64,000 nucleotides of DNA from Setophaga petechia. Taxonomy: Eukaryota > Chordata > Aves > Passeriformes > Parulidae. Of the stretch, positions 15,101-27,800 are shown piece by piece (position 1 is the first letter of the stretch; the number at the start of each line of letters is the position of its first letter). A program made the position numbers and the translations under genes. The notes beneath the pieces are model-generated. The model searched no databases. It saw nothing but the letters and a program-made list of their open reading frames with translations, and had not been told where the DNA came from. The DNA lies in assembly GCA_024362935.1 (NCBI GenBank), contig JANCRA010000007.1, forward strand, positions 23,089,003 to 23,153,002. The letters run 5' to 3'.

Positions 15101-18100
15101 GAGGCAAGACCAAGGCACTAGAGTTTGTGAGGAGTTTACAAAAATACTCCTGTAAGATACAAAAACTAAGTTCCCATAGCATCTTACCATATAGTTACAG
15201 ATGATTACATTTTTCTTATTTTGTATGAATGCACGGGACTGACAAGGATGACAGAAAAGTATAAAAAAACCAAGAGAAATGTGTGGGCAGTAGTTAGGCA
15301 TTTAACCAGAAATACCAAATTTAGTGTTATACTTGATACAATTTTGCCATGAAGTATAAGTTAGAATAAACTAAACATTCATGGGAAATATTTCAGGGAA
15401 AAAACTACTTTTTCCCCCTCCAAGAGACTTTGACACTTCGTTTTGACAAAGACTCAGTGCACTTGTCTTACACAACACATTCTGCAATATGTTCCCTCAC
15501 ATGTCTTCATCTTTTTCTTAATCTTGTAATATTTTGAAAGATAGTAAGGTACAGCATGCAGATAAAGAATAACCACTAAGGTAACTAAAACTTTCCATTT
15601 CCAGTTGAATAAGAGCACAACTTCTCCAAAGGACATTTAAAATCAGCAAGGAACACTCCTCTTACTTACCAAAGAGGACAATTAGATCAAGAAATGATCA
15701 GTGACAAAAAAGTGCAGTATTTTTTTTTAAGAAAAGTTTTTTCACTGGTCATTTGGAAGAGAACACTGTCACATGTTTTTTTTTCGTTGTAAGATAAAAG
15801 TAAGACCCTTGAGAGAAACCCCAGAAGAGAGATTCTGGTATCATATAAACTTAAGTTTTACTAATGACTTTAAAATAGGAGAGAAAACTAGGAATAAGGT
15901 AGCAATGCTCCTCCTATTCTGAAGGATATAAATGGAATCACTACTTTAAGAAGATTGCTTTTAAGTTTGTTTAGATAAGAAGAAATTACCTCAATGCTTT
16001 CCTATTCTCTTGCTTTTGCAGAGTGAAATGGAAGTATCCACTTCTGCAAAAATTTTCTTTATGCATGTTCTCAGAAACACATCTTAAAGCCATGATAAAG
16101 CATCACCTAGACAGCAGCTCTCATCATGTTTATCACAATGACAGACCTTAACCCAGGAGACGACCAAACTTCAGTAACTCTAGCTTATATTCAACTTGTT
16201 CACACTGAGGACCAAATAACTCCCAAAGAAGGCAAGAAGTAAGCCAGGTTGCTGTTTAAACCAAAGTCAATCCATTTTCTCAATTCAAATATATAAAAAA
16301 TATTTCTCTAGAAGCCTAAGACTACAGGACACAAGGCAAGGGCTGAGAGGACTCATCTGATCACAAGACTCTCCATCTGAAGTGCACAAGCACAGAACTC
16401 CATTACTCTGACTAATCTGCGACAAAGTTTCAAAACCGACCTGCAAGTTAGTCAGCACACTGGGCACAAGCACACCACCGAAGAGCTTAGAGTACACGGA
16501 TCTCCGTAGTGAGTTTAACAGCTGCAGGACCATCCTGTCCTTGCAAGGCTGCAGGCTGAACTCAGAAGTTTATTACACAGGTAACACAGCAAGCTGCCTC
16601 CTGTCACACAAACACAGCAGCAAAGGGAACCAAACGGCACATTGCTACAGACACCACAGCAAGCACAGGAGCCTCAGCACTAAGAACCAGCCTTGAAGTA
16701 TTAAGAGCAGGGAACTACAAGCTGTGGGCTGAAGCTTTCACATCCTTTTGTTAGGGCAACCAACAAAAAAGAAATACAGAAATGAAGAACTCTGACTCTT
16801 GACTACCTGTTCCTCTTCCTATTCTGGCAGTTAATCCATTTTCAAAACGACCACCACCCCTGCAGCAGCAGAGGGCAAAGGACATCAGATGGACTCACCT
16901 CTCCAGTTACACACTGAAACACCTGTACTATAGGTGTATGCAAAAAGCAATCAAAGACAACCAGGAAAGTTTTCATTAGTAAACTCAGCTCAAGAGTTAA
17001 GATTGTCTGGTGGCCTCTGATGTCTTTCCACGCTGCTGGATTCAGCTTCTGAAAGCTTCCTTTGTTAATGAATACTAGGCTCTTGTCCAGTCCTCTTTTC
17101 TCCCCCTCTACTCCCTCCCATAAAATATCATGGTCCTCAGGGCATAAGGAACATCCTTTGTCTTCCTGCAAGTCTTCCCTGTGCAGCCACTTTGCCACCC
17201 CCCGTAGAAAATGCAAGAGGAGTACCATCCTTTCTCTTCTCTGTAAGAACAGTGGAAAAAAACCAGATGGAGACATCATCTAGTAGCAATTTTACCACAG
17301 AGGAACTGGTGTCCTGCAGAAATGTTGCAAAACCATAACCTCTACTTCATCTTTCATGTGTCAGCAGCATTGATGTGTAACTTAAATCTCCTAGTTAGCT
17401 TTGAGAGTTCTATTTCTTGTCAACTCACCATAAAGAGCATGTGATACTACACACATCATACAAGGTAAATCTGAGGAAAAAGGTAAATGACTTAAAGATA
17501 TCCAGAGAAATAACAGCAAGGCATTCTTCAAGAGAAGAAGACAGACGCTGAAGCTCTCATTTCCCAAAACGGCCATACAGATTTATCAGAGAGAAATGAG
17601 AAACCCCAGAGGCCTGCAGAGATACAAGGACAGGAGGTATAAAGCTGCAACTTCATTAAAGAGAAACTGGTGAGGAAAGCAAAGCCCACAGTTCATTATC
17701 AGGGAGAAGAGCATGAAGAGGGAGATTGCTTCAATCTTCCTACTTCTGCAATGAACATGAAGCACACAAAAACTAACACCTACTCAGTGAAAATATATTT
17801 CTGCATGTGTGACAATACCACTTGAATAGTCTCAACTCTTCACCAACTCCTCACTCTCTGTGCCTCTTCTTCCTCTGCTGATGTTGTAGCCAAAAAAAAA
17901 AAGATTGTTTTCCAGTCAGGTCTAGTCAGGGAACTGATTCACCCAGCTGCTACACATAGTTGTGCTTGAACAGAGGGGACTATTTAAGCCAGTTTAGACA
18001 GCACTATTGTCAAACATAACCACAGTCTGTAGCATGGTTACAAGAAACAAGACACAAACTAGAAGACTCTGTGTCTTTGGAATAGACTATTCTACCCACT

Positions 18101-21100
18101 TCCCTTCCCCCCGCAGCCGTGACCCCAACAAGTGTTTCAGATGAGCTCCCCTGATCATCTCATTCCCACCTAGGATGACTCAGGTTACTGCACATCACCA
18201 GAAGATGAGCTGGTTTTGCAGACTTCTGTCAGTTTAGTAAAAATAAGCACTAATGCCCCTCTTAGCCAGAGGCAAACCCTAAATTGGCTCAGCCCATCCC
18301 ATCCCATCCAATCCTGCTCTCAGAAAATTCCAAAAGCTTTGTATTTCTCAGAGAGTTATAAATATCCATCCCAGCAAACTTAGAGAACCAAAGCCTCATC
18401 CTCTTAAGAGTGAAAACATGTATACATAGAAGGGTGAGGAAGAGGATTGGAAAGTCTCCTGTAAAATACTGCAGTAGTGTTTGCTCTGCCCCAACCTGTA
18501 ACACAGGGCTAATTTTCTTGACCCTATTAAATGCTTGTTTTTCCTCAAACCTTGCCTAAAGTGACTTCTAGGAAGTATTCTCGTTGTGATTTTACAACAG
18601 CAGTGAAAGAACATAAGTTCTCAGACAAAAACAAAGCGAACAAAAACCAGCAAACCCCCCAAACCCTGTAAGGACAGGACAGTACTTGCCTGGATGTACG
18701 ACAGCCTAAGATGGCAGACTGTTGAGTCACTAAAGTACCATACAATGAGGATTTAGACAACTGAGCACAGAAACTGGGATTCTTTTATCACCCATTATTC
18801 ATTAAAGTGCAGTTACTGGACTTCTATACAAAACAGCACTTGGACTATCATCAACATATGGCACAAATGGTCAAGAAATGGCTTAAATTTTTGGAACAGT
18901 CCTTCAGGTACTCTTTTAAAATGGTATGGTACCACAAAGCTGTAAATCTGTAATACATATATGCCATCATAATGCTAAACAGATTTTATCTACGTGGATT
19001 TTTACTATTTTCTACATTCATGGAATGGATTACCGTCATTAATTCTGGAAGTTCCATTAGAGTGGATGAATTCTGAATGTCATTATTTCTCAGTTAAAAA
19101 GTCCAAATGCCTATACTTCCTGCAGGACAAACATATCCCAAGAAGGAAACATCCCACCTTGCAAACATTGTTATTACCTCACACAAATTAAAATGTATTT
19201 TTGTTGAAATGTAAAAAAACCCCAAATTATTAGGCCTAGTCTGAAATTTCATGTCAGAGGCATCAGAAGAATATCTCAAGATGGTATAAGTCAAACTGAT
19301 TATCAATAATTTTTTTGAGTATGCTTTTGATTGGTTGACATCATCCCTGAAAGGACGGAAGTTATTTTTCATGTGCAAGCAGGGAACCAAGGGCAAATCC
19401 AGAGTGATTTGTAGTGAATTCAAAGAATTTGAAACTGATCAAGATTCATCCCCCGCAGTTCAACTTCTACTGTTCTTCAGATACATACCATCCTTACATG
19501 CACATTTAAAGTAAAACTAAAAATCACACTGTAAATTTTACTCTTTCACACGAAAGACTTTCATTTTTAAATGATAGTTGCCTCAATCTTTTCCTGGCAT
19601 AACTTTGTAATAAAAGGGTAATTCTCCTTCCCTCTATTCATACTGCCAACAAACAGAAATGTTGGAGCATAGAACAAATCTTCTTGAACAAGCCTTCAGC
19701 TACTAAACTGTCAAATTGCTGTACAATGGATTTATATTAATAAAAGAAGCCCCAATCTGCAGCTACGTTGCAAGCAGGTTGAGATAAGGCAAACAGTACC
19801 ACTCACGTTTGCTGAGGACAAGGCTGGGGGTGTATCTAAAACAAACACCAGTATAGAACAGCCCTACATTTAAACTTTAACTTGCTTTTTATTATTATTT
19901 TTCATCAACACCACAGCTATAATAAGTTTTCTCATTTTGGAACAAAGAAATACAATCTGACCTTTGAACTAGAACCACATTAAACACTCGAAGACTCAAG
20001 CTTACTTCCAAAACAAGGTAACACAGCTAACTGTTTGGAAGCAGCAGCTAATTCATGTCACACACAGGTGGAGCTATACAGGAGCCATAATCAAGATAAG
20101 GAAAGTAATAAAGATTTCAGAATTATTCAACTGCTATACACCTTCTCTTGATTATTATTATATTCTAACACTTCCTGATGTATCATATTTCTTCCTCAAA
20201 ATCCACACTTTAATCCTAAGTATCCAAGGTCACAGAAGACCACCAGCATACAATGAACTAAACAGAAAGAGATCGGGTACTTAGGTTGCAGTGTTTAATC
20301 AGCAGCAATAACTTTAACAGCTAAGCAGTATCTCAATGAAACACTGGCAGAGCTCAAGATGATTGGAAATCTGATGAGAATGTTACAGGTTTTCCCTTGA
20401 TATCCTCATTTTGCTCCCAAAACTAGGATCGCTTCTGAAAGGTAGTGAACCATTCTCTCCCTGCCCCCACACCCCCAACACAGAGCATAATTCAGTCAGG
20501 GAGTCTCTAAGAGTACAGCTAATATTTAACAAAGGGCCAAGCATCGCCAGCTAGAAGAAATGCATGCGATCACCTCACACTACTCCAGTGATCACGCAGC
20601 ATTGCCATGCTATTAACTGCCTGTATAAAAGGTGTCAGGAGGGTTTCAGAGATCTATGGGTTATTTCATTCCTCAAACTCCCCATTCCTTAGCAGATCAA
20701 ATTTCATCAACCATTTCAAATTCAGTAAGTGCCTGAACACAAAATGATTAGAGGCCGGGAGAAGGAAAAAAAATTTAAATCACCACATGCCTTCAAGTCT
20801 AGGTATCTGCTTTTGACCACAGAAAAAGATGTTAACACTCAAGACTGGTACTGAGAACACGAACGTCAGCATCAAATAGTTGTGATCTGGCAGACTGTGT
20901 CCCTACAAAGTGCTACCAGGGCACCAAGATCCGTGCACCAGTCCCAGCTACCCCTGCTCTGTGGTTCCACAGTCCCATTACAGCTCACTGCTAAGAGCAC
21001 TTTGACACCCCTTCCCACACTTCCTCCACCTCCCGGCCATGGCATGCTGCTCCCTCAATTTCATCACTGATCAATGGAACTGCTCACAGACCTGTGTGAG

Positions 21101-24100
21101 CTCCACCAGCCTCACCATCTCCCTCCTCACAGGAAGGGGATGAAATGCATGGCAATGAAGGAAGGTTTCAGCCAGATCAGCTCCCTGAGCTATCTCCCAC
21201 AAAAGACCCCACTGGGACAACGAAAGATGCAACTCTATGACAGCTCAAGTTTGTCTGTATCCCTGCTGCCTTGCTGTCACTCTTTTCTTCTCCACCAGCT
21301 TTGCATTCTCACATTCTTCCTCGTGCTAGCGCTGGTATTTGCTCGACCTGCCAGTAGTTCAGGGAGCTAGACCAGCAGAAAATTATTCTACTCCCTCCAA
21401 AAGAGGTTTTCTGCTAGGACAGCTCCCCTGAATTGGCTCCTTGTGGGCAGGTGGTCTGTCAGTCCCGCTGTGGTTTTGCTCCCTTAACAGCACAAGCTAA
21501 GTTTGACAAATTGTCATGAACCCACAGTCCAAAGGAGCAGACAACTGCAGAAGCAAGAAACAAGAGGGGAAAGTGAATTACTTAAGCCATATTTATTGCC
21601 AAATGCACTAGTTCAAACCACAGGTGTATTTTTTCTGAATGCCACATGGTGTGGTATTAGAATGACTTTTCAGGGAATGATGTTAACACAGAAATATCCC
21701 ACACACCTCATTTATTTTCAGAACTAAATATGAATGAGTATGTCTGATTACTACAAGAAAAATTTTCACATCCTGATGCATAAATACTGGAAAGTAGAGT
21801 GTTTATTACAGGAAAAAATTCTCAAAGACTTCTACAAACAGCCAAGGTGAAACAGAAGACTACATCATTTAACAGTCTACTTCCAAATCTCACGGAATAT
21901 TGTCAAAATTCACTTTAAAAGATGACAGAGGTACATATTTAGAGCAAGGGGTTATGATCACAACATAATTTTAGCTGGAGATTGTGGGCAAGGGCAATAA
22001 ACCCTTTATAATTTTAAAAAAATATGAATACAAAAAAGGTAACAATTAACACATTTACATGACCCAACGATTTATGCAAGAGTCATAGCTGGAACGAGGT
22101 AGGTCCTGAAACCTCATAAAACTGATCAATTTGAAGTTGAAACTATTTACAACATACTGCCATCAAGATAAAAGTCACAGAGCACTGTTACACTTTGGAC
22201 TTTATTTTTTTTAAATGGTTTTGTACTTTACCTCCAAAAAACCCCATTCAATTCTGTGCTTAAAAGCTTTCTCAGTACCCTTTGTTAAACACACAGAGGG
22301 ACTTTCAGAGAGAGAAATCTTTTGGAAGAAGAAAACGTATCAAATTTAGGTATGAGGAAGAGATATGCAAGAGTCGAGGGGAGGAAGCAACTTCACCAGA
22401 AGCTGGCAATTTAAATGGCTTTAGGGAAATGGAACAGGGTGTGTATTAATGGGGGTGGAGGTGGGGTGTTTAAGTTTTAGCACTTAGGGTTGCTAAGAAC
22501 TTCAATAACAAAGTGTTTTCCTTGAGTCTGTAGACATAAACTTCTCTTTCTACCCAGGATTCTCCCAAAGAGCAGCACAATGAACAGAGACAATTCTTGC
22601 ATTTCACACCAATACAGTATCTTCAACAGCAGCTTTGAAACTGTCCTTTTTGGTTTTTTGCTTCCCTCCAAATTTACTCCTCTCAGCTATGTTAAACTCT
22701 GAGCGATAGGACAGCTCCACTGCACCCAGTGCTGGAGCAGCAGGGACTGAGAGGAAGATAAGATGACATGCTGCAAATAGAGAGTTTAGAAAGGACCAGA
22801 ACAGCTGAACCCCAGCAGCCTGAGGTAAGAGGAATTGAGAAAAAGACATAGAAGTAAAATAAATCTGGTTCAAGCAGATGTGGAATAAAATGTAACAGAG
22901 ATAGAATCAAAATAAAATCCCACAAACTGAATTTAGAAATATCAATTATTCGTTGGAAAGAAAACCCAACACTTTTATGTGGTGGGAGTTTCTCAGTAAC
23001 ATATTGCCCTTCAGTTGCTTCATATATAAAACAAATTAATTGCTTGAATTAATCTAAAGTTAACAAGCATCTAGAACTCACTTTTGTATTACAGAAATTT
23101 AAACATCTAGATGAAGCCAAAAATATACACAGCAGTTACACATCCTGGTGTAACCAAAAATGGTGTTTCAAATCCCTGATAATGAACTGGGATGCTGAGC
23201 TAACTGACAATAAGAGGTTTAACTCTGCACACAAGGAACTAAAGTGAATCTGTGACTGTTATTACAGATTACCTATGCTAAGCAGTCACTGGCAGATTAT
23301 GGCCATATTTGCATATTTAAAAATAAAACGAGGATTTATGCTCAATTAGAAACAGAAGGCCAAACACGATGAAACATACCCATGCTCTAGACAGGGATTT
23401 TTACGATTACTCTGCAAGTTCACAGTCTACTGTTCTCAAACCTTTTTTCTTTGGAGACACTGAATTACTGGCCTAGAGCTGACATTTATGTGAATGTTGG
23501 GTCCCACTGAAAAGGTTTCAATTTTTAAGCAGGGAAAGATAAGAGGGCAAAATCTGTATTTTGAATGGAAAAAGTTACTCGAGATGAAAGGGACTTCCTT
23601 TTCAAAACCCCAAACATTCGATTGCAGGGAGCCTACTCAACAAGAAACGCGAAGAGGAGGAGGGGGGAAAAAAAAGGAGGTGGAGGGAGAACAGAAAAGC
23701 AATCACACATCCTTTTAACCCCGCGGCCCCGCTCCGGATTCACGGCGTCAATCCGGCATCGCGATCCACAACTTTCCGCCTCCCCCGCCGCTCCTCCCGC
23801 CGGTTCCGCGGCCTCGCTCTCTCCCGCCTCGCCGGGCCGGGGGCAGGCGGGCCGGCCCCGGCTCGCCCCCGGGCAGTGACAGGCGGGCCGCTCCCCGCCG
23901 CCGGGCGCGGCCCCGCCGTAAACAAGTTTGAAGGGGCCGCGGCCGGGCCGGGCCGTGCCGAGCGGGGAGGAGCGGGCGCGGAGCTGACAGGGGCCGCACA
24001 AAAGGGCAGGGCAGGACCCCCTCCCGGCTCCCCCCCTTCGGCGCAGGGCGGGGCCCGGCCCGGCGCGGCGCCTCACGGCGGCAGACGGGGAGGGGGAGCG

Positions 24101-24209
24101 GGGCGGGCCCGCAGGCCGCGGCGCCGCTCGCCTCACGGCCCCCGCTCCGGCGGAGCCTCCGCCGCCGCGGGGCCCGGCCCGGCCTCCCCGCCGCGCCGCC
24201 GTCCCTCAC

Positions 24210-24306
24210 CTACACAGTGAATGAGCTTGTGTCGCCACGAATCGAGCTGGTGGCGGACGCCGCGCCTCTGGATGGAGCACTGCTGCCGCCCGCACGGGCT
24301 CGCCAT
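24210..24306 (-). CDS. LCOR: LCOR exon 1 (ligand-dependent corepressor, N-terminal 32 codons)
   Basis: The ATG at 24306-24304 has a strong context (AAGATGG). It opens 32 codons beginning MASPCGRQQCSIQRRG and ending in LDSWRHKLIHCV, then one base of a glycine codon and a consensus donor (G|GTGAGG; intron begins at 24209). The LDSWRHKLIHCVG segment is the conserved N-terminus of the long LCOR isoforms and closely resembles the LCORL paralogue (LDSWRHRLMHCVG). LCOR is a nuclear corepressor of ligand-bound nuclear receptors that recruits CtBP and histone deacetylases. Extended products of the same locus (PALI1) associate with PRC2. Only this first coding exon is in the window; the rest lies beyond position 1. 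LCORL is the main alternative, but the QCSIQRRGVRHQ stretch fits LCOR better from memory. Translation could also begin at an in-frame ATG at 24429, which would add 41 residues; I consider that unlikely. Confidence 0.85.
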
Positions 24307-24422
24307 CTTCTGGGCGGGGGCGGGGCGGGGGCGGTGGCGGCCGGCGGGGCGGGGGGGAGGGAGGGAGGGCCGCGCGCACCGCGCTCTGGCACGCCCACTC
24401 GCGCTCGGCGCTCTCCCCGCCC

Positions 24423-24434
24423 CGCGCATGCGCC
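24423..24434. promoter_or_regulatory. NRF-1 palindromic site
   Basis: CGCGCATGCGCC matches the NRF-1 consensus YGCGCAYGCGCR at 11 of 12 positions (final R is C), including the full GCGCATGCGC core. It lies 117 bp upstream of the LCOR ATG in the CpG island, where NRF-1 sites usually mark transcription starts. Binding is inferred from sequence only. Confidence 0.65.
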
Positions 24435-24475
24435 GCCCGTCCCCCAGCGGCTCGCACGTGCGGCCGTGCCGCACC

Positions 24476-24494
24476 CGTGCGCCAGGGGGCGCTG
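24476..24494 (+). promoter_or_regulatory. CTCF-like motif, plus orientation
   Basis: Contains CCAGGGGGCGCT, a perfect match to the 12-bp core of the CTCF consensus (TGGCCACCAGGGGGCGCTA); the 5' flank matches poorly. It sits at the upstream edge of the LCOR CpG island. Its orientation is opposite to the motif at 38446-38464. Confidence 0.55.
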
Positions 24495-24512
24495 TGCAAC
24501 CCCGGAGCCTTT

Positions 24513-24835
24513 CGTGAGGGAGCGGGAACGCCCTGAGGGGTCAGCGTGCTCTGAGAGGTCATTGTGTCCTGAGGGGACGTGCCGCCCGTGAAGGGTCATC
24601 CTATCCTGAGGGGACACTGTGTCCTGAGGGGACGTGCCACCCGTGAGGGGTCACCGTGTCCTGAGGGGACATGCCACCCGTGAGGGGACAGCGTGCTTTG
24701 AGAGGTCATCGTGTCCTGAGGGAACGTGCCACCCGTAAGGAGTCACCGCGTCCTGACGGGACAGCCCACTCCTGAGGGTTCACTGTGCCCAGAAATTCAG
24801 TCCTTCCTTGAGGGGCCATTTCAGTCCTGACGGGA
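24513..24835. repeat. Degenerate GC-rich minisatellite
   Basis: Imperfect tandem units of about 18-19 bp alternate in two forms, TGAGGGGACGTGCCACCCG and TGAGGGGTCACCGTGTCC, giving a dimeric period near 37 bp. The core (C)CTGAGGGG recurs more than ten times. The array begins at the edge of the LCOR CpG island and decays after about 24790. No coding function is apparent. Confidence 0.85.
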
Positions 24836-27800
24836 TCGCATGGTTTCCCATCAGGAAGAGATGAAATCTTATCTGCTCCACCGTGTAGTTATAAAACCAC
24901 CAGTTCTGTTGGTGCCATGATGCAAAGGGAAGGCCTGTGTGCCTGCAGTGGCCGGGAGGTCCTGCAGTGACAGCTCCATGACTTGGCCACCTCCTGTGCT
25001 GCAGCCTTTTCCCACAAGCACAAGGCCCTCCCTCCAGGTGAGCTCAGATGTTGTACGGGCACTGGTGATGTAGTGACACCAGTTATGACAGCAAGCAGGG
25101 AATACATTGACAGTCTAGGGAAGGCATGGCACTGCCTTGTGCCCATGCAGGAGGACAGGAACACCAGTACCAGCGTCTTTCAAGCTCAGGGGATAAGACT
25201 GAAAAGTGAAATCTCTTACAACAAACCTTGCCATAAGGCCAGAGATAAAGGTGTATGAGCCTTTCTTTCCCTATCCTAACCACCAGAGCCATTACCCTCA
25301 TCTTGCCTAGCCATCCATGATTAGGGAGTTAAAAAGGCATGGAGCTCAAAGTTGGCTGTGCAAAGCTGGCTGGTCAAATGCAGCTGCAGTATTAGGATGT
25401 CCCAGGTAAAGTATTTCCTGGGCAGAAAGAACTGTTTAAACTACTGTTCAGGTGCTGTTGTAGCTGCAGTAAGCCACCTGTCCTGTTCAAAGGGAACTCC
25501 AAGTGGCACTTGGTGTGGGCAGGTAGGAGAGCAATGAACCTGTCCTACAAAAGGGGATCAAGACAGCTCACTTTGGCTAGTCCAGCAAAAGGAATGCAAA
25601 CCCAAGGTGTACTTATTCTGCCAATCTACCAAGGAAGCTGCAGTGGGGAAAAGATGGACTGAGCTATCTGAAGGCCAATGGTAGTATAAGCAAGGATTAT
25701 TGGTTGGCTCTCAACACTCTCCTGGAGGAAGTCAGAGGATCATTTCTTACTGCAGGAGGTAGAACTTCCCCGAGTAGACAGCAACCGGAGTAGCAAGAGG
25801 CAAAACCCCATTTCAAGATGCAGCTTCCATGTGAGGAGGACAAGGTGAAGCTTCTTTTCATGAGCAGACCAGATAGGTTTACGGAATCCCAGTCCTAGTT
25901 TGAAAGCCATTAAGAGTGAAAACAGGGAAAACATGACCTATGGAGAATTTCTATACCACAAAGAGCAGGAAAGCTGCTCAGGAATTATCCCCTTAGCTGC
26001 ATCTCATTCCCATTGTTGACGATATCCTGGTCTTTGTTCCACCCTCTTTTCAGTGTGATCAGCCATTGGGGTCTACATGTCTTCACATCCAGAAGTGGGG
26101 AATCTCCATTCGACTCAAAGTCCGGGCATGTCTTTCACTAGAGCCTGAGTTCCTAAGTCTGTTAGGCACTGTACTAATCACAGAAGTGTGCATTTCCTGA
26201 GAGGTAGATAACCTAAACAAAGGGATTACAACATGAATGGTCTAAACTCCAGCGTGTAACTTCTATCTGCAGTCTGCATGGCAGCTAGAACAGTGGGTGA
26301 ACTCCCAGCGCTAATTATTAGAGAGTACTAGTTTTGGGTTTTTTTGCAATCCTCTGTTCTTAGACTGATGTTTAGATAGAAAACTCTTTGAGACAGCTCC
26401 ACAGTTCTACCCTGTGCTGGTATTGAACCTACCATAAAGCTTCTAATTCCTGACTGGGACCCATATAAAAATTAATTAGTTTTCTGTAATGTGTTGCCCT
26501 CCCCAGGGCTAACCACAGACTGGTAGCATGATAAATACCAATAATTTGGATTTCTTACCCATCACCAAAGCAGGGAGGAAGAGGATGAGGAAAGTATGAA
26601 CCAGAAGATCCAGTACATAAAGCAGGAGAAGCTGTTTGAGGGCTAGAGAAAGGCAACAGTCCTGTAATCTAAAACATGGTTTAATACCACAGGCCTCCTG
26701 TGAGGAGGGGCAAACCAAGGGCCAAGATCCACTTTATAAAAGAGCAGCATCATCTAGAATCAAAACTAAAACTTTTGTGTTAGGGAAATGGAGAAAAGGG
26801 GTATAAAGAACAGTGGGACTGGCCTCAAGTGTCTCATCAAGAGTGACAGCTAAGTGAGTAATCATTAAACTACCAAGGCAACAGGCAGATCTGATTTGAT
26901 CCTAGAGTTAGGCTGGACCAAGTTTGATAAACCAGAGCTTGCACCATGCTGCCACCAACATGGTCAGGCAGGTTTGTTAAACCAGAGCGGTTCCACTATT
27001 TTCCTGGCCAGGACCATCAGCAGGCCTCAGCAGCCACTCCTGTCCTTGCTCCTGTAAATGTCTCAGCAGAAGCTCTCTAACTGGGACACAGCTTTGGCCT
27101 CCCCCCATTTCCCATGAGCCATGAGATTTGCTACATTTGAAACGTCGTTTTCCCCCTGTTTCACGGTGGCTCCCCTTTGATGTTAATTGTTTGCAGGCAA
27201 AGCTTAGTGGAGAGCATAGCTGTTCTCTGGTCCATCTGCTGGTTACTACCGAGCTGCCCAGCCCAGTGGAGAAAATGCTTTGATGTTAATGAGCTGCAGA
27301 CAATTTCACTTAACACCGAGCAGGGCCTGGCATCTCAGAGGTAAGACTTTCAGGGCAGATCCTACAGCAGGTCTCTCACACATCCGTTTTGCCATAAGAA
27401 CAGAAAATACTTGGAAAAACATTTGAGCAGAAACCTGTCTTCTCACAGTCTTACACCACACCCAATATCATTACAGCCCCAGAGATGCCAGAGGTGAGGA
27501 AACTGAGAGTTAAAAATGGCCCTATAGAATTGCATGACCTTTATGGGACTCAGTAGAAACATGATTTCCCCTCTTGTCCCATTATTTGCCCCCTTCTGTG
27601 GTCCTGCAGAAGGAATACACCAGAATGGGAGAAGGGGATAGACTCTAAATTGCGTTTTGCCTGATTCTTGCGTGGCTGGTGTTCAAGGCAACACCATTCA
27701 GAACATGGCACCTTCTCCATCAGCACAGCAGATGTCTGAATGAAAGGAGCCTGCTGCAGTAAACTGAGACTTGCACAAGCAGCCTTGGACTATCCTCTTT

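Larger units (their letters stand above)
1..23700 (-). other. LCOR: LCOR intron 1 (partial), no exon recognised
   Basis: AT-rich DNA downstream, in transcript direction, of the LCOR exon 1 splice donor at 24209. Both strands are dense with stop codons. None of the short open frames resembles a known protein, and I looked without success for LCOR exon 2, which should encode the FESILEGL and LFEDCEP-type segments. It holds simple A/C-rich tracts and homopolymer runs. Assignment as intron 1 is inferred from the donor and from the known great length of LCOR intron 1. Short non-coding exons or old repeats could be missed by eye. Confidence 0.6.
23700..24500 (-). promoter_or_regulatory. LCOR: LCOR CpG-island promoter
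   Basis: Base composition changes sharply from AT-rich before about 23.7 kb to very GC- and CpG-rich through 24.5 kb, spanning LCOR exon 1. No TATA box is evident. An NRF-1 palindrome (24423-24434) and a CTCF-like motif (24476-24494) lie upstream of the start codon. The start region reads AAGATGGCG, which is both a good Kozak context and a YY1-like core. This is typical of a dispersed-start housekeeping promoter. The exact transcription start is not visible. Confidence 0.8.

Noticed and set aside
1..24209. LCOR exon 2 or another gene within the AT-rich segment
   Set aside because: I scanned the minus strand for the expected FESILEGL/LFEDCEP coding pattern and both strands for other exon-like frames and saw none. 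A profile or TBLASTN search would be decisive.
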